Assembly (NCBI RefSeq): GCF_013282805.1
Contig: NZ_CP054038.1
Coordinates: 248,001 to 312,000 of the forward strand
Length of the DNA stretch: 64,000 bases
Direction of reading: 5' to 3'
From: Microbacterium hominis
GTDB lineage: Bacteria; Actinomycetota; Actinomycetes; Actinomycetales; Microbacteriaceae
Of this stretch, positions 24,009-33,395 are shown piece after piece. How positions within the stretch are numbered: position 1 is the stretch's first letter; every line of letters starts with the position of its first letter. The position numbers were made by a program, and so were the translations under genes. The notes under the pieces were generated by a model, which was not told the DNA's origin, did not search any database, and saw only the letters and a list, made by a program, of their open reading frames with translations.

Positions 24009-25505
24009 ATGGCGCGTATCCCCAAGCAGACAGCAAGCCAAGCGGACGGCGTGGAGTACCGGCGAGCCCGCACCTGGGAGATCGCCTTCTCGCAGCTGAA
24101 CAACGGCTCGGCGATGATCTTCTACGTGCTCGTCGGCCTGATGAGTTACCTGCAGAACGCCGGCTACGGCATCGCCGTGGCCGTGGCCGGTGTCATCCTC
24201 ACAGTCACCCGCGTCTTCGACGGCGTCATCGACCCGCTGCTCGGGCTGATCATCGAGAAGGTGCGCTTCCGCTTCGGCAAGCTGCGGTTCTTCATGCTCG
24301 TCGGCTGGGCGATCCGCTCGCTGGCCATCCTGATGCTGTTCGTGTGGGGATCCGATGCCGGACTCGGCGCCGCGTTCTTCATCGCCCTCTACGTCGTCTA
24401 CATCATCGGCTCGTCGATGAACGACATCGCGGGTCAGATGTCCGGCCCCGTGCTCACCAATGACCCGCGGCAGCGACCGACCGTGCAGGTCTGGGCGACG
24501 GTGTACGCGTACCTGATCCCCTCGATCTTCACGATCATCTCCACGGTCGTCTTCCTGCCCCGCCACGGCAACGAGTTCACGGTGGCGATGCTCAGCGAGA
24601 CGGCCCTCACCTACGTCGCCTGCTCGTTCGTCTTCCAGGTGCTCGCCTGCATCGGTGTGGCGCGCGTGGACAAGCCCGAGAGCTTCGCGCACATCTCCGT
24701 CACGCGGGAGAAGGCGGAGGTCACGGTCCGCGACATGTGGAATGTGCTCGCGCACAACGGATCCTTCCAGCGCTACCTGATCAGCGGCGCCTCCGACAAG
24801 CTCGCGCAGGTGGTGCGCTCGCAGGCTGTCATCGGCACGCTGATGTGGGGCATCCTGCTGGGCAACATGCAGCTGGGCACCGTCCTCAGCCTCGTGGCGA
24901 TCCTCCCGGGCATCATCTTCGCGATCTTCGGCGCCCGCTACACGGGCAAGCACGGTTCGAAGGCGGCGACCGTCACCTGGACCTGGATCTGTCTGATCCT
25001 CGCCGCAGTGATGGCCGCCTTCTGCCTGTTGGTCGACCTGCGGGCGGTGCTCGGGAGCCTCGCGCTCACGATCCCCTTCTTCCTCGTCTACCTGCTGTTG
25101 AACGGTGCGTCGATGGTCGTCACCGTCGCCAACGGGGCGATGCGCGCCGACGTCATCGATTCCGAGCTGGACCGTTCCGGCAAGTTCCTCCCGGCCACCG
25201 TCACGGCGACGTACAACATCGTCGACCAGGTGATCTCGTCACTGGGGTCCACGCTCGCCCTCGGAGCGGTGGCGCTGATCGGCTTCACCACCGTCATGCC
25301 GCAGCCGACGGACAGCCCTAACACCGCGATCCTGATGATGACGATGGTCCTGTTCTTCGGGCTTCCGATCCTGGGATGGATCTGCACCCTGATCGCGATG
25401 CGCGGTTACAAGCTGGACCGCACCGAGATGATCGAGGTGCAGAAGCGCGTCGCGGGTCGCAAGGCCGAGCAGGCCGAGGTGGAGCCCATCGCGAATCTGT
25501 CCTGA
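24009..25505 (+). CDS. GPH-family sugar:cation symporter (MFS_2)
   Basis: Twelve-helix transporter of 498 residues, related to melibiose and glucuronide carriers. Helix 2-3 has VTRVFDGVIDPLLGLIIE, the family's D-x-x-x-D-P-x-x-G signature. Helix 5 region has SSMNDIAGQMSGPVLTNDPRQR, like the NDxxxR loop. AAGGAG at 23993-23998 favours the ATG at 24009 over the GTG at 24000. A 142-bp gap separates it from the GH43 gene, so it probably has its own promoter. It is followed by a strong bidirectional hairpin. Cargo could be a beta-galactoside or glucuronide in view of the nearby GH2. Confidence 0.87.
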   Translation: MARIPKQTASQADGVEYRRARTWEIAFSQLNNGSAMIFYVLVGLMSYLQNAGYGIAVAVAGVILTVTRVFDGVIDPLLGLIIEKVRFRFGKLRFFMLVGWAIRSLAILMLFVWGSDAGLGAAFFIALYVVYIIGSSMNDIAGQMSGPVLTNDPRQRPTVQVWATVYAYLIPSIFTIISTVVFLPRHGNEFTVAMLSETALTYVACSFVFQVLACIGVARVDKPESFAHISVTREKAEVTVRDMWNVLAHNGSFQRYLISGASDKLAQVVRSQAVIGTLMWGILLGNMQLGTVLSLVAILPGIIFAIFGARYTGKHGSKAATVTWTWICLILAAVMAAFCLLVDLRAVLGSLALTIPFFLVYLLLNGASMVVTVANGAMRADVIDSELDRSGKFLPATVTATYNIVDQVISSLGSTLALGAVALIGFTTVMPQPTDSPNTAILMMTMVLFFGLPILGWICTLIAMRGYKLDRTEMIEVQKRVAGRKAEQAEVEPIANLS

Positions 25506-25519
25506 CTGCACGACCGAGG

Positions 25520-25558
25520 CCGCGGGAGGTCGCTCACGCTGAGCGACCTCCCGCGGCT
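25520..25558. terminator. Perfect 18-bp hairpin between convergent genes
   Basis: GCCGCGGGAGGTCGCTCA and its exact reverse complement flank a 3-nt loop. It lies 15 bp after the symporter stop and five bp from the end of the AraC gene on the other strand, so it is a good bidirectional terminator. Confidence 0.85.
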
Positions 25559-25562
25559 CGTG

Positions 25563-26777
25563 TCATCCGGCGTGGGCTTCCCGGTAGGCGGTCGGGGTCA
25601 TCCCGTACTCGGCGCGGAAGACCTTCACAAAGTAGTTCGCGTCGTCGTATCCGACGAACAGTGCGATGTCCCGCACGCTCTGCGAGGTGGTGGCGAGCAG
25701 TCTTGCCGCCCGTTCCGCGCGCCGCTGCGCGATGTATCCGGCCACCGTCGTCGCCGTCGCGTCTTTGAATCGTCGCGCGAGCGTGGATGCCGAGACGCCG
25801 AGCCGCTCGGAAAGTTCCGACGTCGAGGCGGGGCTGCTCAGATGCAGGTCGATCTCGTCGGTGACGCGTCGTACCAGCGGCGGAAAGCCGCGCTGCCGAT
25901 GCCGCCGCACCGCCTGGCAGAAGTCCGTGACCATCTGCGCGGTGAAGCCCACCGTGCGCCGCGGGTCGGAGGTGTGGCCGATCCGGTGCAGGCGCTGCGC
26001 GTAATCCTGTGAGATCGCGTCGATCGTCACGGCGGGCAGACCGCCGCGCTGCGCGGCGACACGCGCCATGATCCGCAGGATCGTCGTACCGAGGAACGGC
26101 GTGTTCAGGTAGCCGATGACCCGAGGCATGCCGGCGAGGTGCTGCAGTGCGGTGAGGGCATCGTCGGCGGAGCCGTCGGCGACGGCATCCATGAATTCCT
26201 GCTCGAGACGGTACCGCTCGTCGATCACCGCGAACGATGCCGACTGCGGCGGTTCACCCTGCCCCGGCGCAATCGTTCCTCCTTCGGCCTTCACGTGCTG
26301 CAGGCTTCCGAGCGCGTCCTCGTGCCCGGCGGCCCGCATCAGCGCCGATGCGCTCCGATGCACGTACTCGGCGTCGACGATCGGGTATCGCGTGCGGTAC
26401 AGCTTGTACAGCGACAGGTGCGCTGTGGGGATCGCCAGCCGGCTCATGAGCTCCTCTGCCGTGCCGGGATACATCTGCTCGTGCGTGTAGGGGCCGATCA
26501 TGAGCAGCCGATCCTGCCACCGGACCAGGGTCACCGCCATGCCCAGAGGCTCCTCGACCTCGTGGATGACCTGGGCCGGCATCCCGCCCACGAACTCGCG
26601 CAATGCGGCGGCGGTGAAGGCGGGCTGGATCTGCGGGTTCAGGCAGTGCTCCCGCTCGAACGAGAGCAGCGCCGACGGGATCTCGGCCGTGAGGATCACG
26701 GGACAGCTCAGCACACCGGTGAGCACGGCGACGATCGATGCGAGTCGCTCGTCCGATTCGGTCATCGCCGTCGTCAT
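25563..26777 (-). CDS. AraC/XylS-family transcriptional regulator
   Basis: Regulator of 404 residues. The C-terminal 100 carry the two AraC helix-turn-helix motifs: STSELSERLGVSASTLARRFKDATATTVAGYIAQRRAERAARLL (read in parts) and VRDIALFVGYDDANYFVKVFRAEYGMTPTAYR. The N-terminal 300 residues resemble a PocR/cyclic-amp-like sensory region (GMAVTLVRWQDRLLMIGPY, then a helical part) rather than a cupin. AAGGGG five bases before the ATG supports MTTAMTESDE as start. It is divergent from the GH2 gene and convergent with the symporter, and probably controls both. Confidence 0.85.
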   Translation of the reverse strand: MTTAMTESDERLASIVAVLTGVLSCPVILTAEIPSALLSFEREHCLNPQIQPAFTAAALREFVGGMPAQVIHEVEEPLGMAVTLVRWQDRLLMIGPYTHEQMYPGTAEELMSRLAIPTAHLSLYKLYRTRYPIVDAEYVHRSASALMRAAGHEDALGSLQHVKAEGGTIAPGQGEPPQSASFAVIDERYRLEQEFMDAVADGSADDALTALQHLAGMPRVIGYLNTPFLGTTILRIMARVAAQRGGLPAVTIDAISQDYAQRLHRIGHTSDPRRTVGFTAQMVTDFCQAVRRHRQRGFPPLVRRVTDEIDLHLSSPASTSELSERLGVSASTLARRFKDATATTVAGYIAQRRAERAARLLATTSQSVRDIALFVGYDDANYFVKVFRAEYGMTPTAYREAHAG

Positions 26778-26922
26778 GAGGCCCCTTCGCCTGTCATCAC
26801 CGAATGTTTGCGGAATACGTACTGCTCCTGCGTCCTCAGTTCTATCATCGGTCGCCGATGTCTTCCTAACGTGGGACGAGCACCGGCACGCGCCGGTGCG
26901 CTGTGCGCCGAAGGAGACCACA
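26778..26922. promoter_or_regulatory. Divergent AraC/GH2 control region
   Basis: Contains the palindrome CATCGGTCGCCGATG (26846-26860) and a perfect hairpin GCACCGGC/GCCGGTGC with a 4-nt loop (26880-26899) just ahead of the GH2 ribosome-binding site AAGGAG (26911-26916). TATCAT at 26843-26848 could be a -10 for GH2. The hairpin lies in the GH2 leader and might tune translation or mRNA stability. Confidence 0.4.
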
Positions 26923-29157
26923 ATGACGCAGCCTCCCGTCCGTTCCACCCGCCGGGTCACGCCGATCCTCGAGGGGTGGGCATTCGCGCCCGCGGCGATG
27001 TCGGAGGCGAGCTGGGACGACGTCGTCGCAGCGGGCGGGCAGGTTGCCGTCCCTCACACCTGGAACGCGATCGACGGGCAGGCCGGCGGAGGGTACCGGC
27101 GGGGCCGCTCGACCTATGCGCGGCGCATCACCGCCGACGCCGGCGCCGTGCATACGTGGATCGAGTTCGCCGGAGTGAACTCGTCGGCGGAGGTGTACGT
27201 GGCGGGGGAGCTGCTCGCGCGGCACGACGGTGGGTACTCGACCTTCCGCGTCGACCTCACACGGCATCTCGTCGACGGAGAGGCGACCGTGGTTGTCGTC
27301 GTGGACAACGCCGCGAACGAGACGGTCTACCCGCAGCAGGCGGACTTCACCTTCTACGGCGGCATCTACCGAGAGGTGCTCCAGATCAGCGTCGGATCCG
27401 ACCACTTCGCGCTCGGCGACGGCGGCCCCGGCCTGCTGGTCACCCCCTCGCTGGCCGGGTCGCGCGCCGACGTGACGATGAGTGCGCACGTGGTCGGTGC
27501 GACGGAGGCCGCCGTGCGCTTCGTGATCGACGGCGAGGCGGCCGTCACCGTGCCCGTGGTCGACGGGCATGCGCGCGCCGATCTCGCGATCGAGCGGGTG
27601 CGCCGCTGGCACGGTCTGCGTGATCCGCACCTCTACACGGCTCGCGCCGAGCTCCTGGACGCAGATGCGGTCGTCGACACCGTCGAGCTGCGATTCGGAT
27701 GCCGGGAGTTCGCGGTCGATCCGCAGCGAGGGTTCCTGCTCAACGGCGAGGAGTATCCGCTGCGCGGCGTCTCGCGCCATCAGGACTTCGAGGGCGTCGG
27801 AAACGCGATCACCGAGGAGATGAAGCAGGCCGATCTCGCCCTGCTGCGTGAGCTCGGCGCCACGACCGTGCGACTCGCGCACTACCAGCACGACCAGCGG
27901 TTCTACGATCTGTGCGACGAGGTCGGTCTGGTCGTGTGGGCGGAGATCCCGCAGATCACGGTGTTCCTCCCCGGTGCCGTGGACAACGCCCGCGATCAGC
28001 TCACCGAGCTCATCGTGCAGAACCGTCACCACGCGAGCATCGTCTGCTGGGGCCTGTCGAACGAGATCACCCTCGCCGGCGCGGGTGACGATCTTGTCGC
28101 CGCCCACCGTGATCTCAACGATCTCGCGCACCGGCTCGACCCCACGCGCCTGACCGCGATGGCGCACCTGTTCCTGCTCGAGACGGACCATGCGCTCGTG
28201 ACGCTGCCGGACGTGATGTCGTACAACCTCTACTTCGGGTGGTACGTGGGCGAGTCCGCCGACAACGACACGTGGCTCGATGACTTCCACGCGTCGTACC
28301 CCGAGATCGCGATCGGACTGTCCGAGTACGGGGCCGACGCGAACCCGCAATACCAGGCCGTGGACCCCGCCAAGGGCGACTACACCGAGAGCTACCAGGC
28401 GCTGTACCACGAGCACATGGTCGCGATGATCGCGCAGCGCCCGTGGCTGTGGGCCACCCACGTCTGGAACCTCGCCGACTTCGGATCGGCCGGTCGCGAC
28501 GAAGGCGGCGCGGCCGGGCGCAATCAGAAGGGCCTCGTCTCCTTCGACCGCTCACTCAAGAAGGACGCGTTCTACGTCTACAAGGCTGCGTGGTCGACCG
28601 AGCCGTTCGTGCACGTGGCCGGGCGGCGCCGTGCCGAGCGCGCCGAGGCGGTCACCGAGGTCGTCGTCTACTCGAACCAGTCCGAGGTCACGCTGATCGT
28701 CGACGGCGTCGAGGTCGGCACGGTCGCCGGCAAGCGGGCGTTCCGTTTCGAAGTGCCTTTGGCAGGCGAGCACGAGATCGCCGCCCGCGCCGGCGATGCG
28801 ACCGACGTGATCACCTTGCGAAAGGTGGATGCCGTTCCCGCGGCATCCATCATGCCGACGACCACGATCGCGAACTGGTTCGACGAGGCACCGCTGCCGA
28901 CACCGGCCGGCTTCTTCTCGATTCAGGACACCCTCGCCGACATCAAGCGCAACGATGATGGCGCTCGTCTCATCGCGTCGGTGCTCGAGGCCGTGGCGAC
29001 CAGTCGCGGCGAGGTCGGACGCGGCGTCGAGATCCCGCCCGCGATGCAGGCGATCGTCGACCGGATGAGCGTCGAGAAGCTCATCGCGCAGGCCGGCGGC
29101 GTGCCGATCGAGCAGGTCGCCGCGCTCAACGCGCAGTTGAACCTGATCGCGAAGTAG
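26923..29157 (+). CDS. GH2 family beta-glycosidase (beta-galactosidase-like)
   Basis: Retaining glycosidase of 744 residues with the GH2 layout: sugar-binding jelly roll (PHTWNAIDGQ, YRR), Ig-like domain, TIM barrel. DFTFYGGIYREV is typical of GH2 beta-galactosidases. Acid/base is Glu381 in GLSNEIT and nucleophile Glu468 in LSEYGAD. The NxK carboxylate-binding motif of beta-glucuronidases was not seen. After a short beta domain there is a C-terminal helical extension (DTLADIKRNDDGARLIASVL to the end) not needed for catalysis. No signal peptide. Start follows AAGGAG. It is divergent from the AraC gene. Confidence 0.88.
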   Translation: MTQPPVRSTRRVTPILEGWAFAPAAMSEASWDDVVAAGGQVAVPHTWNAIDGQAGGGYRRGRSTYARRITADAGAVHTWIEFAGVNSSAEVYVAGELLARHDGGYSTFRVDLTRHLVDGEATVVVVVDNAANETVYPQQADFTFYGGIYREVLQISVGSDHFALGDGGPGLLVTPSLAGSRADVTMSAHVVGATEAAVRFVIDGEAAVTVPVVDGHARADLAIERVRRWHGLRDPHLYTARAELLDADAVVDTVELRFGCREFAVDPQRGFLLNGEEYPLRGVSRHQDFEGVGNAITEEMKQADLALLRELGATTVRLAHYQHDQRFYDLCDEVGLVVWAEIPQITVFLPGAVDNARDQLTELIVQNRHHASIVCWGLSNEITLAGAGDDLVAAHRDLNDLAHRLDPTRLTAMAHLFLLETDHALVTLPDVMSYNLYFGWYVGESADNDTWLDDFHASYPEIAIGLSEYGADANPQYQAVDPAKGDYTESYQALYHEHMVAMIAQRPWLWATHVWNLADFGSAGRDEGGAAGRNQKGLVSFDRSLKKDAFYVYKAAWSTEPFVHVAGRRRAERAEAVTEVVVYSNQSEVTLIVDGVEVGTVAGKRAFRFEVPLAGEHEIAARAGDATDVITLRKVDAVPAASIMPTTTIANWFDEAPLPTPAGFFSIQDTLADIKRNDDGARLIASVLEAVATSRGEVGRGVEIPPAMQAIVDRMSVEKLIAQAGGVPIEQVAALNAQLNLIAK

Positions 29158-29200
29158 CGGGCGCGCCCCGCGATCGTGCGACGGGCGAGCGGTCGTCGGA

Positions 29201-30553
29201 TCAGCGGGTCGCCGGCGAGCGCGGCTCGACCTGGAGCACGACCTCGCAGCGGTAGTGCTGGGACGCGGACATGTCGCCGCGGAACCACAGCAAGGCGATC
29301 GTGTCGGGGTCGCCGGGGGCGACGATGGGTCGCAGGTTGTCGACCGTGGAGTCCGCGGTGACGGCGGTCCAGGTCCACGATGCGCCGCCGTCGACGGTGT
29401 GACCGCGGTAGATCTCGTGGTGGGAGGTCTCGACGTCGCTGCGCGGGTCGAAGCGTGTGGAGATGTAGACGGTGTCGAGATCGTACGGATCGATCGCCGC
29501 GAGGCCGGTGTAGTCCTGCTCGTGGGGCAGCAGACCCGCGCCTGCGCGAGCGAGGTGGTGGACCTGCCACGAGCCACCGGGCGCGAGCCGTGCGTAGACG
29601 AACCGATGGTCGAGCACCGGGCGCATGCGTTCGTAGGCGTCCTCCGGTGTCTCGAGCACGTCGTCACCGCGCGCCGTCAGGGTCGCGACGATCGTGCCGT
29701 CCGCGCTGGTGCGGATGTCCGACGTCCACGCATGGGTCAGTTCGGCGTCACCGACGACCGATCCGGCGGCCAGGACCGTGGTGAGCCCCACTTGGGAGGG
29801 CGCGTCGCCGGAGAGCGCCCGCGCATCGAGCACCGAACCGTCGGAGCGGTGCAGCCGTCCGTCCTGCAGGTAGCCGTGATAGATCGAGTTGTCGAAATCG
29901 CGGGGGTGGTGGTCGGTCGTCACCAGGTCGATGCGCCCGTCGCGGGACGCGTAGCGGGTGTAGCCGTTGACGTAGCCGACCTTGGGGTGCGTGAAGAGCT
30001 TCCCGGCGAACGACCACGTATTCCCGTCGTCGTCGGACACGAGCGCGCACTGGTCGTCGTTGATCGCTCGCGTGAAGCACCACAGCCGGCCGTCGCTCTC
30101 GTGGATGTTCGCATACGTCACCCCGCGACCGCCGGTGAGCTCCGACCAGTCGAAGAAGTTCGCCGGGCCCCACCGGGTGGGGTCGTCGACCTCACTGATG
30201 CGCCACAGGAGCAGGTCATCGGTCTTGTGCTTCGCGTACATCGCCAGCCATCGGCCGTCGCGCCGCCGCCACAGGGCGGGCACGTTGTGATCGTCCGCTT
30301 CGAACGCCTCGTGGAGCACGACGATCTCGGTGTCGCCGCTGTCGAGGTCGACGACGGTGAGCTCGAGGTTGCCGGAGCGCCGGTCACCGTCGGCGCCGTC
30401 GGGGGCGGCGACGGTGCCGACGACGAGGCGGCGGGCGGCGGGATCGACGAGAGCGCGTTCGTCCTGGAACCAGCACCACGCGCCGTTGTCATTGATGACG
30501 AAGCGTCGCACGGAAGCGGCCGGTGACGCCGGGATGTCGGGTGCGGTGCTCAC
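29201..30553 (-). CDS. BNR-repeat beta-propeller protein (BNR_4 type)
   Basis: Cytosolic 450-residue propeller with the BNR_4 opening FVINDNGAWCWFQDERALVD and repeated Asp-box-like units (SDDDGNTWSFAG, VDGGASWTWTAV). This fold family includes sialidase-like hydrolases, GH145 alpha-rhamnosidases acting on rhamnose-glucuronate and PL24/PL25-type lyases, so an enzyme acting on uronate-containing glycans is a reasonable guess, but no catalytic set can be assigned with certainty. AGGAG nine bases ahead supports the GTG start. It is convergent with GH2 and has a LacI-type operator upstream. Confidence 0.8.
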   Translation of the reverse strand: MSTAPDIPASPAASVRRFVINDNGAWCWFQDERALVDPAARRLVVGTVAAPDGADGDRRSGNLELTVVDLDSGDTEIVVLHEAFEADDHNVPALWRRRDGRWLAMYAKHKTDDLLLWRISEVDDPTRWGPANFFDWSELTGGRGVTYANIHESDGRLWCFTRAINDDQCALVSDDDGNTWSFAGKLFTHPKVGYVNGYTRYASRDGRIDLVTTDHHPRDFDNSIYHGYLQDGRLHRSDGSVLDARALSGDAPSQVGLTTVLAAGSVVGDAELTHAWTSDIRTSADGTIVATLTARGDDVLETPEDAYERMRPVLDHRFVYARLAPGGSWQVHHLARAGAGLLPHEQDYTGLAAIDPYDLDTVYISTRFDPRSDVETSHHEIYRGHTVDGGASWTWTAVTADSTVDNLRPIVAPGDPDTIALLWFRGDMSASQHYRCEVVLQVEPRSPATR

Positions 30554-30614
30554 GATCCGCAGCTCCTCACTGAGTCGATGGACACGCGACGATGGCGCGG
30601 CCCGATTCTTCCAT

Positions 30615-30628
30615 GGAAATCGTTTTCC
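30615..30628. promoter_or_regulatory. LacI-type operator upstream of the BNR gene
   Basis: GGAAATCGTTTTCC is a CG-centred near-palindrome (GGAAA/TTTCC arms) 62 bp upstream of the BNR start, matching LacI/GalR operator style. It differs from the two sites in the uronate locus. Confidence 0.5.
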
Positions 30629-30689
30629 CGCAGGCGCGGCATCCTCTCCTCCCCAGCCCGGTGCGAGTGCCGCTGTCCCCGAGCGCACG

Positions 30690-30695
30690 TACCCT
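30690..30695 (+). promoter_or_regulatory. Candidate -10 element of a leaderless promoter (recQ)
   Basis: TACCCT is followed by six bases and the GTG start of recQ. Confidence 0.45.
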
Positions 30696-30701
30696 GGTCG
30701 G

Positions 30702-32681
30702 GTGAGTCTTCCCGCCGGCGATCCGTACGCAGACATCCCGTGGGACGACGCGCCTCCGCCCGACGACCAGTGGGCTCCGCCGGAAGACGGATGGATGCCG
30801 CCGCCCGACGCCGCGGCCCCGTACGGTGCCCCCGCCCCCGGCCCGAGCCTCCCGGAGCACCGGGACTTCGTCGGCGCCGACCCCCGCGCGGTGCTGCACG
30901 AGGTCTACGGCTACGACGAGTTCCGCGGCACGCAGGCGGCGATCGTCGAGCACGTGATCAGCGGCGGCGACGCGGTCGTGCTCATGCCCACCGGCGGCGG
31001 CAAGAGCGTCTGCTACCAGGTGCCGGCGCTGGTGCGCCCGGGCACCGGCCTCGTCATCAGCCCGCTCATCGCCCTCATGCACGACCAGGTCGACGCGCTC
31101 GTGGCCAACGGCGTGCGGGCCGCGTACCTCAACTCGACGCAGCTGCCGGGGGAGCGGGCCGCCGTCGAACGCGCGTACCTCGCCGGCGAGCTCGATCTGC
31201 TCTACGTCGCCCCCGAGCGGCTGAACACCGAGCCGATGCGGCGCTTCCTCGAGAAGGGCACGCTGAGCGTGATCGCCATCGACGAGGCGCACTGCGTCAG
31301 CCAGTGGGGCCACGACTTCCGGCCCGACTATCTCGGCCTCGGCGACCTCGCCGAGCGCTTCCCCGGCGTGCCCCGGCTCGCACTCACCGCGACGGCCACG
31401 CCCGCCACCCACCGCGAGATCACCGAGCGGCTCCAGCTGCCGCGTGCTGAGCACTTCGTCTCCAGCTTCGACCGGCCGAACATCCAGTACCGCATCGAGG
31501 CCAAGACCGACCCTCGTCGGCAGCTCGTCGGCTTCATCAAGAGCCAGCCGGCCGGCGCGGCGGGGATCGTCTACGCACTGAGCCGCAAGTCGGTCGAGCA
31601 GACGGCCGAGTACCTCCGCGGGCAGGGTGTCGACGCGCTGCCCTATCACGCGGGGCTCGATGCGAGCGTGCGCGCGGCGAACCAGTCGCGGTTCCTGCGC
31701 GACGACGGCGTCGTGATGGTGGCGACCATCGCGTTCGGCATGGGCATCGACAAGCCCGACGTGCGCTTCGTCGCCCACATCGACCTGCCGAAGTCCGTCG
31801 AGGGCTATTACCAGGAGACCGGCCGAGCCGGCCGCGACGGAGACCCCGCCGTGGCGTGGATGGCCTACGGACTCGGCGACGTCGTTCAGCAGCGGCGCAT
31901 GATCGACCAGTCGCCGGGCGACCGCTCGTACAAGATCCGGCTCGGCCAGCACCTCGACGCCATGCTCGGGCTGTGCGAGACGGTGGGATGCCGCCGCCAG
32001 AACCTCCTGGACTACTTCGGCGAGCCCTCCCAGCCGTGCGGCAACTGCGACACCTGCCTCGAGGCGCCCGACACGTGGGACGGACTCGTCCCCGCCCAGA
32101 AGCTGCTCTCGACGATCGTGCGGCTGCAGCGCGAGCGCAATCAGTCGTTCGGTGCGGGCCACCTGATCGACATCCTCCGCGGTGCGTCGACCGACCGCAT
32201 CCGGCAGCAGAGCCACGACACGCTCTCGACCTACGGCCTCGGTGCCGACCTGAGCGACCAGGACTGGCGGAGCGTCATCCGGCAGCTGCTCGCCCGCGGC
32301 ATCCTCGTCGCCCGCGGCGAGTACGGCACCCTCGCCCTCGGCGAGCCGGCCGGCGGCGTGCTGCGCGGCGAGACCGCCGTGCCCCTGCGCCGCGACATCA
32401 TCGGCCGCGCGGGCGGCACCCCGCGCGTGCGCAAGGTGTCGGCGTCGGAGGCCGTGGCCGAGGGCGATCGCGACCTGTTCGAGGCGCTCCGCGAGTGGCG
32501 TGCGAGTGTCGCGCGCGAGCTCGGCGTGCCCGCATACATCGTCTTCGGCGATGCCACGCTGCGCGCGCTCGCCGAGCACCGCCCCGCGAGCCTCGGCGAT
32601 CTCGACGGCATCACCGGCATCGGCGCCAAGAAGCGCGAGGCCTACGGCGAGGCCGTGCTCGAGGTGGTCGCCGCGGGCTGA
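30702..32681 (+). CDS. recQ: ATP-dependent DNA helicase RecQ
   Basis: 3'-5' DNA helicase of the RecQ family, 659 residues. An acidic Pro-rich N-terminus of about 60 residues precedes the helicase core. Walker A MPTGGGKS is at 95-102, DEAH at 194-197, then TATA, and ETGRAGRDG as motif VI. The RQC zinc site is seen as CRRQNLLDYFGE with CGNCDTC. The C-terminal 80 residues form an HRDC domain (FEALREWRASVARELGVPAYIVFGD). GTG start without Shine-Dalgarno but with the leaderless pattern. It acts in replication-fork repair and recombination and has no evident link to its sugar-gene neighbours. Confidence 0.93.
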   Translation: MSLPAGDPYADIPWDDAPPPDDQWAPPEDGWMPPPDAAAPYGAPAPGPSLPEHRDFVGADPRAVLHEVYGYDEFRGTQAAIVEHVISGGDAVVLMPTGGGKSVCYQVPALVRPGTGLVISPLIALMHDQVDALVANGVRAAYLNSTQLPGERAAVERAYLAGELDLLYVAPERLNTEPMRRFLEKGTLSVIAIDEAHCVSQWGHDFRPDYLGLGDLAERFPGVPRLALTATATPATHREITERLQLPRAEHFVSSFDRPNIQYRIEAKTDPRRQLVGFIKSQPAGAAGIVYALSRKSVEQTAEYLRGQGVDALPYHAGLDASVRAANQSRFLRDDGVVMVATIAFGMGIDKPDVRFVAHIDLPKSVEGYYQETGRAGRDGDPAVAWMAYGLGDVVQQRRMIDQSPGDRSYKIRLGQHLDAMLGLCETVGCRRQNLLDYFGEPSQPCGNCDTCLEAPDTWDGLVPAQKLLSTIVRLQRERNQSFGAGHLIDILRGASTDRIRQQSHDTLSTYGLGADLSDQDWRSVIRQLLARGILVARGEYGTLALGEPAGGVLRGETAVPLRRDIIGRAGGTPRVRKVSASEAVAEGDRDLFEALREWRASVARELGVPAYIVFGDATLRALAEHRPASLGDLDGITGIGAKKREAYGEAVLEVVAAG

Positions 32682-32804
32682 GCCGCCTCTCGCGCCCGGT
32701 CGGAGCACAGGAGCGGAGCTCGCGACCGGCGCTCCGGGCGCGGCATCCCCAACCCGGCGTGTCGGCGACACCAACCGCTCCTGTGCGCGGGCGGGTCGCG
32801 GTGG

Positions 32805-32810
32805 GATGAT
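32805..32810 (+). promoter_or_regulatory. Candidate -10 element of a leaderless promoter (lipoprotein)
   Basis: GATGAT is followed by six bases and the ATG; no ribosome-binding site is visible. Confidence 0.4.
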
Positions 32811-32816
32811 CGCCGC

Positions 32817-33272
32817 ATGGCAGAACCCGACGCACGCCGCCACGGTCGATGGATGCCGGTGACGGCCGCGCTCGCGGCATCCACTCTCCTCGCCGGATGC
32901 GCGGGGATCGGCACGCCGCCGTTTGTGGAATCCAGGTCGTGCGCGTCGTGGGCGGCGCTCGAGACCCACGAGGAGCGCCTCGCGGAGTCCGACGCGGTGA
33001 TCGTCGCCGACACGATCACCCCCGACGGCACCGCCGAGGTGATGGGATTCGACGCGAACGCGTACCGCGTGACCGTGGCGGCCGTCGAGAAGGGGCCGCT
33101 CGAGGTGGGGGAGACCGTGCGCGTGGCATCCACCGCCGACAACTGCGCGGCCCGGCCGTACGGCGACGGCGATCCGCTGCTCGGCGACCCGCCCCTGCGT
33201 CTGTACCTCACCGACGTCGACGGCTCCTGGCGCACCCTCACCCCGTTCGACGGCGTCGCGCCCGCCGACTGA
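32817..33272 (+). CDS. Hypothetical lipoprotein
   Basis: Small exported protein of 151 residues. A lipoprotein signal peptide is clear: RRHGR, hydrophobic stretch, lipobox LLAGC with Cys28 as lipidated residue. The mature part has three further Cys (RSCASW, DNCAARPYG) and the pattern SDAVIVADTITP...YRVTVAAVEKGPLEVGETVRVAS, which resembles beta-rich modules of small secreted actinobacterial proteins. I do not recognise a function. It probably faces the outside of the membrane. Confidence 0.8.
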   Translation: MAEPDARRHGRWMPVTAALAASTLLAGCAGIGTPPFVESRSCASWAALETHEERLAESDAVIVADTITPDGTAEVMGFDANAYRVTVAAVEKGPLEVGETVRVASTADNCAARPYGDGDPLLGDPPLRLYLTDVDGSWRTLTPFDGVAPAD

Positions 33273-33288
33273 CCCCATACGCACGCCG

Positions 33289-33349
33289 CCCGCTGCTCCG
33301 CTGTCGCAATCGGCGGTTGGGGCTGCACTTTGTGACAGCGGAGCAGCGG
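33289..33349. repeat. Family A palindrome after the lipoprotein gene
   Basis: Left arm CCCGCTGCTCCGCTGTCGCA and right arm (33330-33349) pair with one mismatch around a 20-nt loop. The loop sequence differs from that of the 3304 copy while the stem is kept. It starts 16 bp after the stop codon. Confidence 0.88.
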
Positions 33350-33395
33350 AGTGTGGGTGGGGATGCTCTGAGACCGAAGAAGGTCAATCCGTGCT

